A stretch of DNA of 17,662 nucleotides from Euryarchaeota archaeon UBA242 (GTDB lineage Archaea; Thermoplasmatota; Poseidoniia; Poseidoniales; Poseidoniaceae): positions 1 through 17,662 of the forward strand of contig DAJY01000026.1 of assembly GCA_002499015.1 (NCBI GenBank), given 5' to 3'. Under the pieces are notes generated by a model. The model made no database searches, was not told where the DNA came from, and saw only the letters and a program-made list of their open reading frames with translations. The position numbers and the translations under genes were made by a program. Shown in pieces: positions 7,519-14,591 of this stretch (positions within the stretch are counted from its first letter, which is position 1; every line of letters begins with the position of its first letter).

Positions 7519-9183
7519 TCAAATCACCTCAGTTCTACCCCAAGCCTTGATTCTTTTTACCAAAGCAACGGTTTGTTCTAATGAATATTTACTATTTGAG
7601 TCAATTGCAAATTTAGCAAGCACAGGGTCATTGATTAGACCCACTAATTCTCTTGCGGGCAAAGCATGGAACTCTTCCCTCGACAATCCATTTTGATTAC
7701 GTATTTTGGACAGGAATACTTGGTGTATCTTTTCTACTTTAGAATAATAAACATACCTATTAGCATCTCCAAAGCCGTAGTAAATAATACTGAATACATG
7801 CATCCATGGCTCAGGGTCACGCTTTTTGATAAGTACTGCTTCAAATGCTACAAACAATAGCAGGAACAGAATTAGCATAGCCAATCCTTCTCCTGTAAAG
7901 TATACAAGTAAGAAATAAACCGTGTTATACGAATCTGCGAGAAGTTTATTTTGAGGGTGTCTTGATTCATCGAAGATTACCATGGCATTTTCCGATGCCT
8001 GACCCTCTTCGCCAATCTTTGTACTCATTAGAGACTCAGCGATTACATCCAATGCCCACTTACGGTTGTCATTTTCTGGAATGAACTTACTCACAGCCCC
8101 ATACTTGCCATCATTGAATCCTTGATAGTCATACATTGCATTCATTAGGGCTGAACCGTCAGCGACAAATATTATTTTTCCACCATCATTTGGATCACAA
8201 GTCGAACGAGCACATGCTTCTATGCTGAGATTGAATTGACCCCACAAATCAGGTGTTTCGGTTGTAACTTCACTACCAACCCAAATTTCCCCATCTCCGT
8301 TTACATCGACTGTTGCCTCATTACTTGTAACAGCACGAATAGCAACTTCTGGAAATGCTCCTTGAACACCAGGTATTATTTCCAATCCAGTGATATTGTT
8401 TAGAAGTAGTTTGTAAGATGGGTCGAAATTTACAACACCATTATTCCAGTGATGACCACAAATTCCGGCAGCCTCTAAGGTCATTGAATTTCCATCCAGT
8501 GATTTACAAGGATGTGATCCTTCTCCGTTTTCATCACCCCACCTTTCGTGTTGTGTAACGGTGTTAAGGTCTATTTCAGTGCCATTCATTCCACACGGAT
8601 TTTCCTGTACGCACATCCAAATATAATTGAAATCAAGTTCTGTTGCATAAGTTGTATCAAATAACTGGTAACCATTGTAGCGCACTCCGAATGCTTCAGC
8701 TATAGTTCCTGCAAATCCAAAATCTTCTAAAATTAATGCCGTTCCTCCGGCTTCAACAAATTCTACTATTGCTACCACTTCAGAAGGAGAATAACCATCA
8801 TCGGTTGAGATTGTGATAAATCCATCATCATCAAATTGAGGTAGCGAGAGTGTATCTCTTTCTACACCAGCGACGATGAATGTAGTATTTCTTGGATCTT
8901 CAATATCCGCCAATAACAATGGCGATGAGACCAATGAACGTGTTTCAATTCCAATGTCATTCAAATCTTCCCTAAAGGCCGACATATCATTCCAATCATC
9001 ATCATATGCTGATAATTGATTTGTATTTGAGATGTTAACGAAATTTAGCAATATAGTCATCAATAGCATAGAAATCACAAACCAAAAAGCGGCTTGTAAT
9101 CCTAGTCTTCGATAATTCAATTTGCTAAGTTCAACCATAATCTCGCCTACTAGAGCATAATTCCGACAAAGCCATGGAAGCAT
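7519..9183 (-). CDS. DUF4350-like membrane protein with large extracytoplasmic domain
   Basis: A 554-residue protein. A first membrane helix at about 28-50 and a second at about 421-452 bracket an outside domain of about 370 residues, and about 100 residues follow on the cytoplasmic side. Near the second helix, VIFDESRHPQ (402-411) matches the 'fDE.hh' signature of DUF4350, a GATase-like fold common in DUF58 clusters. The outside domain has six cysteines (191, 197, 226, 242, 324, 329), which could form three disulfides, and an EF-hand-like loop DVNGDGEI at 293-300. It is probably the first gene of the three-gene operon ending at 5040. The start is uncertain: ATG 9138 (539 aa) is preceded by a weak GGCGAG and begins closer to the helix, whereas ATG 9183 is the longest option. 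DUF4350 proteins have no established biochemical role that I can apply. Confidence 0.8.
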   Translation of the reverse strand: MLPWLCRNYALVGEIMVELSKLNYRRLGLQAAFWFVISMLLMTILLNFVNISNTNQLSAYDDDWNDMSAFREDLNDIGIETRSLVSSPLLLADIEDPRNTTFIVAGVERDTLSLPQFDDDGFITISTDDGYSPSEVVAIVEFVEAGGTALILEDFGFAGTIAEAFGVRYNGYQLFDTTYATELDFNYIWMCVQENPCGMNGTEIDLNTVTQHERWGDENGEGSHPCKSLDGNSMTLEAAGICGHHWNNGVVNFDPSYKLLLNNITGLEIIPGVQGAFPEVAIRAVTSNEATVDVNGDGEIWVGSEVTTETPDLWGQFNLSIEACARSTCDPNDGGKIIFVADGSALMNAMYDYQGFNDGKYGAVSKFIPENDNRKWALDVIAESLMSTKIGEEGQASENAMVIFDESRHPQNKLLADSYNTVYFLLVYFTGEGLAMLILFLLLFVAFEAVLIKKRDPEPWMHVFSIIYYGFGDANRYVYYSKVEKIHQVFLSKIRNQNGLSREEFHALPARELVGLINDPVLAKFAIDSNSKYSLEQTVALVKRIKAWGRTEVI

Positions 9184-9245
9184 ATTGGTTTAGAAGGTTG
9201 CCCACGCTTGAGAAAATAATGCTCAACTCCACCATTCCCTAATAA

Positions 9246-9255
9246 CGCTTTAAAA
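9246..9255 (-). promoter_or_regulatory. Possible TATA element for the DUF4350/DUF58 operon
   Basis: On the minus strand TTTTAAAGCG lies in the 112-bp spacer between the PRC-barrel gene and the DUF4350-like gene. A start about 25 nt downstream would give a leader of about 40 nt to ATG 9183. A run of six T (9266 to 9261 on the minus strand) just before it could terminate the upstream cdc48/PRC-barrel transcript. Both are weak calls from composition and position. Confidence 0.25.
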
Positions 9256-9295
9256 GTGCTAAAAAACATATTTAATCAGCCTTTTTATTGATGAT

Positions 9296-9535
9296 TCAGC
9301 GTGTCAGATGGACTTTGGTTGCAATCCTTGAAACTTCAGCCACAGGCACACTTACAATTCCATCCTTGGCAAACCAAGGTAGTAAATTAGCATCAAGATC
9401 CGTACCAATTTTTACTAGAAATTCTGTTAACGCCCCTAACTGATTATCAAAAACAATATCAATTAATTGTCCGAGAACTTCGCCGTGAGAGTCAACAACT
9501 TCTCTTCCAATTAACTCTCGCCCAAAGATTGCCAT
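9296..9535 (-). CDS. PRC-barrel domain protein
   Basis: A small protein (79 aa from ATG 9535) that is a single PRC-barrel. It begins MAIFGRELIGREVVDSHGEV and continues LGQLIDIVFDN with the usual alternating strand pattern, ending in VSVPVAEVSRIATKVHLT. PRC-barrels are small beta barrels found in photosynthetic reaction centre H subunits, RimM and many archaeal stand-alone proteins. In haloarchaea, stand-alone PRC-barrel proteins (CdpB1/CdpB2) take part in cell division with SepF. Whether this one does is unknown. A GTG at 9544 would add three residues (MRH); ATG 9535 gives the more usual N-terminus. It lies 72 bp downstream of cdc48 on the same strand and may be cotranscribed with it. Confidence 0.85.
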   Translation of the reverse strand: MAIFGRELIGREVVDSHGEVLGQLIDIVFDNQLGALTEFLVKIGTDLDANLLPWFAKDGIVSVPVAEVSRIATKVHLTR

Positions 9536-9607
9536 ATGCCTCACTTGCTCCGTAATATCACAACGGGGGGATGAACTCCTTCAATGCGTCGCCACCAAGT
9601 GGTTCAA

Positions 9608-11830
9608 TCACATGGTTTCCATGCCGAATCCACTGCCACGATTACGCTTGATATTGGATAACCCAGAAGTCAAACGTTCCTCCATCTTTTGGTAATACTG
9701 TAGCATCTCAGGGGTAACTGTAGGACGAACACGAGAAATTGCTTCCTCAAAGTGCCCTTTGGTTACCTTCTTCTTATTGGCCCTCATTGCAATCAATGCT
9801 GCTTCACGACATACTGCTTCAATATCAGCACCAGTGAATCCATCTAATCCACCAAGAATGTCCTTCACAGAGAATTTACCCAATGGCATTCCACTGGCAT
9901 GAATATTGAAGATTTTCTCTATTGCTTCAGAATCCGGTGGCGGAATATGTAATACACGCTCAAAACGACCACTGCGTAATAATGCAGGGTCGATCATCTC
10001 CGGCCTATTTGTTGCAGCGATGACGATAACTCCATCCAATGATTCAACACCATCCATGCTGGCCAATAATTGATTCACTACACGATTTGAAACATCACTT
10101 CCTTCCGAAGAACCTGAACGCATGCTGGCAATTGATTCGAATTCATCTAAGAAGATAATTGCAGGTGCTGATTGCTTGGCTTTCTTGAAAATTTCTCGGA
10201 TTGCACGTTCTGATTCTCCGACCCACTTTGAAATCATTTCAGGACCTTTAATACTGATAAAATTCGCTTTGGCTTCGTTTGCAATTGCCTTAGCGAGTAA
10301 TGTTTTTCCAGTACCTGGCGCACCGAATAGAACTATACCACGAGGTGGCTTTATTCCAAAGTGCTTGAACTCTTCTGGCTTGGTTAGTGGCCATTCAACC
10401 GATTCCTTGAGCCTATCTTTAACCTCTTCAAGACCGCCTACTTCATCCCAAGTAACTTTAGGAATTTCAACATATATCTCACGCAATGCGGAAGGTTCTA
10501 TGTCTTTGATTGCGCCTTTGAAATCATTCATTCTAACTTCCATCTTTTCCAAAACCTCTGGTGGAATAGTCTCTTCCTCCAAATCCATTTCTGGTAAATA
10601 GCGACGTAGTGCAAGCATTGCTGATTCACGAACTAAAGCTGCAAGATCTGCTCCAACGAAACCATATGTATTGTCTAGAATCCAATTTACATCAAAATCT
10701 TCTGAAATTGGCATTCCGCGAGTGTGAACATCCATTATCTCGTTTCGACCATCTCTATCTGGAACGCCTATCTCAATTTCTCTATCAAAACGCCCTGGTC
10801 TCCTAAGTGCTGGGTCCAATGCATCTCTACGATTTGTTGCACCGATAACGACGACATTATCTCGCCCTTGCATACCATCCATTAGAGTAAGCATCTGAGC
10901 AACGACTCTTCTTTCTACTTCACCGCTAACCTCTTCTCTTTTAGGACAGATTGAATCTATTTCGTCAATGAAAATAATCGCTGGTGCATTTTCACTTGCT
11001 TCATCAAATATCTCACGTAGTTGTTTTTCAGATTCACCGTAATACTTGGAGATAATTTCAGGCCCGTTGATAATCTTGAAATGTGCGTTTACTTCATTGG
11101 CAACCGCCTTTGCAATCATGGTTTTCCCTGTACCCGGAGGTCCGTGCAATAGAACTCCTTTTGGAGGGTCAATTCCCAAACGACGGAATAACTCAGGGTG
11201 CTTTAGAGGCAATTCAATCATCTCTCTAACCTTCAGCAATTGTTGGCCGATACCTCCAACGTCCTCATAGGTGATCCCTCCGGTCTGGCCAACATCTTCA
11301 GCCTCCAGCGGTTCATCTTTGATGACAATCTCAGTTTCAAGTGTAACCTTAACAATACCCTTTGGAGTTGTACTCAATACAGCAAAGGGAAGTGCTTCAG
11401 CGAACATTGTCATTCCTGGAATAAAAATTCTATCACCTTTCACGACTGGGCGCTTGGATAATCCTCTGCGAGCAAAACCTTCAATTCCATGACCAAATTT
11501 AACCTTCTGTTTATTCGCCATCACTGGGGAAAGGGTCAATTTGATACAGTCCTTTGCCTCGACTTTGGAAACTGTTACCGAATCGCCTAAACTGACTCCT
11601 GCATTTTTTCTAACCATTCCATCGACACGAATTAAATCCATCTTTTCATCTTCAGGTCTGCTTCGCCAATAAATTGCACCGGTAGAACGCTCTTCACCCT
11701 TGATTTCAACGATATCGCCTGGTTTTAGCCCAAGTGCGTTTCCACCAGAAATACGAGCTCTGCCGTGAGCAACATCAGATGGTATTGCTTTTGAAACGCG
11801 TAATGTAATTGAATCCTTTTTTTCCGCCAT
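9608..11830 (-). CDS. cdc48: Cdc48/VAT-type AAA+ ATPase (p97 homologue)
   Basis: A full-length 740-residue protein of the archaeal Cdc48/VAT family, which uses ATP in a hexamer to unfold proteins and pull them from complexes. The N-domain (about 1-180) has the double-psi barrel pattern (ITLRVSKAIPSDVAHGRARI). D1 has Walker A GPPGTGKT at 230-237, Walker B IIFIDE at 285-290 and arginine fingers in RRPGRFDRE (343-351). D2 has GAPGTGKT at 503-510, IIFLDE at 558-563 and LLRSGRFERV at 618-627. The D2 Walker B continues FES instead of the usual ID/LD, but the catalytic Asp-Glu pair is present. The C-terminus ends GFGMETM, with no HbYX proteasome-docking motif. The start is supported by GGTGAT 5 nt upstream and a TATA-like GTATAC about 40 nt upstream. 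It is the first gene of a leftward unit with the PRC-barrel gene. Confidence 0.97.
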   Translation of the reverse strand: MAEKKDSITLRVSKAIPSDVAHGRARISGGNALGLKPGDIVEIKGEERSTGAIYWRSRPEDEKMDLIRVDGMVRKNAGVSLGDSVTVSKVEAKDCIKLTLSPVMANKQKVKFGHGIEGFARRGLSKRPVVKGDRIFIPGMTMFAEALPFAVLSTTPKGIVKVTLETEIVIKDEPLEAEDVGQTGGITYEDVGGIGQQLLKVREMIELPLKHPELFRRLGIDPPKGVLLHGPPGTGKTMIAKAVANEVNAHFKIINGPEIISKYYGESEKQLREIFDEASENAPAIIFIDEIDSICPKREEVSGEVERRVVAQMLTLMDGMQGRDNVVVIGATNRRDALDPALRRPGRFDREIEIGVPDRDGRNEIMDVHTRGMPISEDFDVNWILDNTYGFVGADLAALVRESAMLALRRYLPEMDLEEETIPPEVLEKMEVRMNDFKGAIKDIEPSALREIYVEIPKVTWDEVGGLEEVKDRLKESVEWPLTKPEEFKHFGIKPPRGIVLFGAPGTGKTLLAKAIANEAKANFISIKGPEMISKWVGESERAIREIFKKAKQSAPAIIFLDEFESIASMRSGSSEGSDVSNRVVNQLLASMDGVESLDGVIVIAATNRPEMIDPALLRSGRFERVLHIPPPDSEAIEKIFNIHASGMPLGKFSVKDILGGLDGFTGADIEAVCREAALIAMRANKKKVTKGHFEEAISRVRPTVTPEMLQYYQKMEERLTSGLSNIKRNRGSGFGMETM

Positions 11831-11835
11831 AGTTA

Positions 11836-11841
11836 ATCACC
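11836..11841 (-). promoter_or_regulatory. Shine-Dalgarno of cdc48
   Basis: GGTGAT on the minus strand, complementary to the 16S rRNA 3' end, sits 5 nt before the ATG at 11830 and fixes the start of the Cdc48 protein. This contrasts with the apparently leaderless aldehyde dehydrogenase gene diverging from the same spacer. Confidence 0.6.
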
Positions 11842-11864
11842 ATACTGTTTCAAGCGCGCCGACA

Positions 11865-11873
11865 GTATACAAA
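11865..11873 (-). promoter_or_regulatory. TATA-like element of cdc48
   Basis: TTTGTATAC on the minus strand would place transcription start about 25 nt downstream, near 11843. That gives a short leader just long enough to carry the Shine-Dalgarno at 11841-11836. Inferred from sequence and spacing. Confidence 0.4.
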
Positions 11874-11958
11874 GACACTTCCGACCACCCTCAACGAACC
11901 TCTCTGTTTATGCGAACCACCTTAAACTCTCACATTCTTCACTTTGCTTTTTTGACCG

Positions 11959-11980
11959 GAAAATATTGCAAATTATATAG
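11959..11980 (+). promoter_or_regulatory. Archaeal promoter (BRE/TATA) for leaderless aldehyde dehydrogenase mRNA
   Basis: A purine-rich GGAAAA (11959-11964) could serve as BRE. AATTATATAG (11971-11980) is a good TATA box. Its centre lies about 27 nt before ATG 12004, so transcription should begin at or next to the start codon. No Shine-Dalgarno precedes that ATG. Confidence 0.6.
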
Positions 11981-12003
11981 TCATATTCAATAAGCCATCG
12001 CCG

Positions 12004-13644
12004 ATGGCCAACAATATGGTTCATGTATTAGAAACAGGATTTGAGATTTTATCAACTGAAAACCCTCATGGAAAACCTATGGTAAAGGGTTACAACATCA
12101 TCAATGGGCAATTAACTTCATCGAGTGATGGGGCAACTTTCACTTCCATAAACCCAGCAATATTGGCAGACACTCTTGGAGAGTTCCCTCTATCGACTAA
12201 AGCTGATGTAAACGCTGCTTTGGATGCTGCACATGCTGCCTTCCCTGGATGGGCGGCAACTCCTGCACCTACCCGTGGCCAAATAATTGGTAATATGGGG
12301 AGATTGCTAATGGAACACAAAGATGCTATCGTCGCTTTAGAGACGAGAGAAATTGGAAAAACATTGAAAGAATCTGCTGGTTCAGTCCAAGAAGCGATTG
12401 ATACCTGTCATTTTTTCCAATCCGAAGGAAGAAGATTATACGGCCAAACCGTCAACTCAGAACTACCTGACAAAGAATTGTTCACCTACCGAAGACCCCT
12501 TGGAGTTTGTGGAATTATCAATGCTTGCAATTTCCCTGCTGCAGTTCCTTTCTGGAAAATGATCCCTGCTATCATGTGCGGCAATACCTGTGTTTGGAAG
12601 AGTCCGCAAGATGCTCCTCTCCTCTCCTTTGCTCTTGCTCGAATTATGCATGAATCAGGTTTACCTGATGGAGTTATCAACTTAGTTCATGGTAAGGGTT
12701 CAACCACTGGTCAATATTTAGTCGATGCAGTAGATGAAGGAAGGGTCAACAAAATCTCATTCACCGGTTCAACTGCTGTTGGAAAGATGATCGGCGAAGT
12801 ATGTGGTCGCAATCTAGTATCCGCATCTCTTGAATTAGGTGGTAAGAATCCACTATTAGTAATGCCTAGTGCAAATATTGACAATGCTGTTGAAGGTGCA
12901 TATTGGGGTGGATTTGGAACCGCTGGACAAAGATGTACAAGTCTTGGAAATCTGATTCTGCACAAGGATATTTACGATGAATTTATGGAAAAATTCATGG
13001 CCAAGGTAAAGAGTACTACAATCGGCGATTCCCTTCACCAAGAAGGAGTATTGTACGGACCTATGCTATCTGAGAAATATGCTAAGGATTTCCTAATCGG
13101 AGTTGAGATGTGTAATGCATCTGGAGCCCGCCAAATTTGGGGCAAGGGTAGAATCAGTAACGATAACAAGCCTGAAAACTTCCTTGGCGATGCTACAGAA
13201 GGTGTTTTCATGTGGCCACACGTTTTTGATAATGTTACAGAGGGCATGGAATGTTTCAACGAAGAGGTCTTCGGACCTGCTGTTACAATCTGTAAAGCAA
13301 ATGATTTCGAGCACGGATTACATTTGGCAAACGCTAGCCCATACGGTCTATCTTCTGCAATTTACACCAATGATAGATTGGAAGCATATCGTTTCAAGAT
13401 TGGAATTAAGGCTGGAATGACTGGAATTAACAATTCAACTACTGGGGCAGAAGCACACTTGCCCTTCGGTGGTGTAAAGGGTAGCGGTAATGGAACTCGT
13501 GAATCTGGAATTTGGGTTATTGAAGCATATTCTTATTGGCATGCGGTCAATGACGAGTTATCTGGAAAATTACAACTGGCTCAAATGGATGTTGAAGAAA
13601 TCGAATTGGTCGAGGCCGATGTCGACTACTCCGCTCTCGGTTGA
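12004..13644 (+). CDS. NAD(P)-dependent aldehyde dehydrogenase (ALDH superfamily)
   Basis: A 546-residue ALDH, slightly longer than the usual 480-510, with about 30 extra N-terminal residues and an acidic C-terminal tail (529-546). The enzyme oxidises an aldehyde to its carboxylate with NAD(P)+. Visible catalytic set: Asn176 in ACNFP, Lys199 in VWKSP, the nucleotide-loop FTGS at 253-256, general base Glu277 in LELGGKNP, nucleophile Cys311 in GQRCTS, and Glu421 in EEVFGP for the cofactor ribose. All key residues are present, so it should be active. The substrate cannot be read from these motifs: ELGGKNP and GQRCTS occur in several ALDH subfamilies, and the ALDH7-type ELGGNNA is absent. The start is supported by a TATA box at leaderless distance. 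It lies 89 bp upstream of the succinate dehydrogenase operon on the same strand; a semialdehyde substrate yielding succinate would fit but is speculation. Confidence 0.95.
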   Translation: MANNMVHVLETGFEILSTENPHGKPMVKGYNIINGQLTSSSDGATFTSINPAILADTLGEFPLSTKADVNAALDAAHAAFPGWAATPAPTRGQIIGNMGRLLMEHKDAIVALETREIGKTLKESAGSVQEAIDTCHFFQSEGRRLYGQTVNSELPDKELFTYRRPLGVCGIINACNFPAAVPFWKMIPAIMCGNTCVWKSPQDAPLLSFALARIMHESGLPDGVINLVHGKGSTTGQYLVDAVDEGRVNKISFTGSTAVGKMIGEVCGRNLVSASLELGGKNPLLVMPSANIDNAVEGAYWGGFGTAGQRCTSLGNLILHKDIYDEFMEKFMAKVKSTTIGDSLHQEGVLYGPMLSEKYAKDFLIGVEMCNASGARQIWGKGRISNDNKPENFLGDATEGVFMWPHVFDNVTEGMECFNEEVFGPAVTICKANDFEHGLHLANASPYGLSSAIYTNDRLEAYRFKIGIKAGMTGINNSTTGAEAHLPFGGVKGSGNGTRESGIWVIEAYSYWHAVNDELSGKLQLAQMDVEEIELVEADVDYSALG

Positions 13645-13684
13645 AAACCTTGCAATCGTTAGCCTCTGTTCTAATGGGCATAAG

Positions 13685-13694
13685 CATATTATCA
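13685..13694 (+). promoter_or_regulatory. Possible TATA element of the sdh operon
   Basis: CATATTATCA lies in the 89-bp spacer after the aldehyde dehydrogenase gene. Transcription would start near 13715-13720 and leave a leader of about 15-20 nt carrying AGGGG (13722-13726), 7 nt before GTG 13734. A second TATA-like CTTATAGG at 13717-13724 would instead suit the alternative ATG 13758. The call is weak. Confidence 0.3.
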
Positions 13695-13733
13695 AAAGCC
13701 TAAGTCTCTAGGGCTACTTATAGGGGAATTGTT

Positions 13734-14591
13734 GTGGTTGAAGCAAGACATCTGCCGATGGAAAGAGGATTAGGAAAAACAGATCGTATTGACGATTGGT
13801 GGAAGTCTCCGCTGGCTATGGCAATCTATCTCGGGATTGCTGTCATGTATGCTACATGGCGCGGATTCATGGAAGCGGATTTTTGGATTTTTGAAGAGTT
13901 CGGAAGATCTGCTGGAAATCAAACAATGGCTATTGAGTCCAATGGTAGCCACGTCCTTTCACCTTTGTTTTCTCCACTGGTAGTTCCTGGCCAAGATGGT
14001 CTTGGTTCTTGGGTTCCTGAAAGCCTTTGGTGGATGAGTCCAGCAATGTTCATATTGATTATTCCTGCTGGATTCCGTGGTACTTGCTACTATTATCGTA
14101 AGGCATACTACCGCTCATTTATGGTAAGCCCTGCAGCATGTGCAGTAAGTACACCATTTGGTGATTACAAAGGAGAGAGTAGACTTTTCTTATTCCAAAA
14201 TCTTCATCGTTACTTCATGTATCTTGCAGTCGCTTATCTTTTCGTTCTCTCTTACGACGTATTACTGGCAACACAATTCCATGCTGCTGGGAGTGCTACT
14301 TCCTATGGAGTGTCAGTAGGAACTCTTGTTCTCATGATGAATGTAATAATGCTCGGAGGATATACACTCGGCTGCCATTCTTTCCGACATGCAATAGGTG
14401 GAATTAGAAACCGTTTCCGCAATGGAGGCGGTGCGGTTGCTGAAGCATGCTGGAAGAGTTGTACTAAACTAAACAAGAACCATGGCAATTGGGCAATTTA
14501 TTCTCTATTCTGGGTTATGTTTTCCGATTTCTACATCTATGCTTGCACAGAAGGCTGGTGGACTGATATCGTTCTTTTAGGAGGTCTTTGA
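13734..14591 (+). CDS. sdhC: Succinate dehydrogenase membrane anchor, single fused cytochrome b-type subunit (actinobacterial Sdh1-like)
   Basis: A 285-residue protein with five predicted membrane helices (about 25-45, 98-116, 155-179, 192-214 and 251-271), as in single-subunit SDH anchors that bind two haems. The stretch GTCYYYRKAYYRSF (116-129), then SPAACAV and QNLHRYF (155-161), and later GCHSFRHAIGG (213-223), is the pattern I associate with mycobacterial Sdh1 anchors (Rv0249c type). His158, His215 and His219 are candidate haem ligands. It anchors the catalytic dimer and passes electrons to quinone. GTG 13734 is used, with AGGGG 7 nt upstream; ATG 13758 is a possible later start. Its TGA is directly followed by the ATG of sdhA, giving the gene order anchor-flavoprotein-FeS, the same as in mycobacterial Sdh1. 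Confidence 0.88.
   Translation: MVEARHLPMERGLGKTDRIDDWWKSPLAMAIYLGIAVMYATWRGFMEADFWIFEEFGRSAGNQTMAIESNGSHVLSPLFSPLVVPGQDGLGSWVPESLWWMSPAMFILIIPAGFRGTCYYYRKAYYRSFMVSPAACAVSTPFGDYKGESRLFLFQNLHRYFMYLAVAYLFVLSYDVLLATQFHAAGSATSYGVSVGTLVLMMNVIMLGGYTLGCHSFRHAIGGIRNRFRNGGGAVAEACWKSCTKLNKNHGNWAIYSLFWVMFSDFYIYACTEGWWTDIVLLGGL
14579..14585 (+). promoter_or_regulatory. Shine-Dalgarno of sdhA
   Basis: AGGAGGT sits inside the end of the anchor gene, 6 nt before ATG 14592. The two genes abut with no spacer (TGAATG), so sdhA is translated from its own site and is probably coupled as well. Confidence 0.7.

Noticed and set aside
10122..10601. 159-codon plus-strand frame opposite cdc48
   Set aside because: It is a shadow of the conserved D2 domain on the minus strand.
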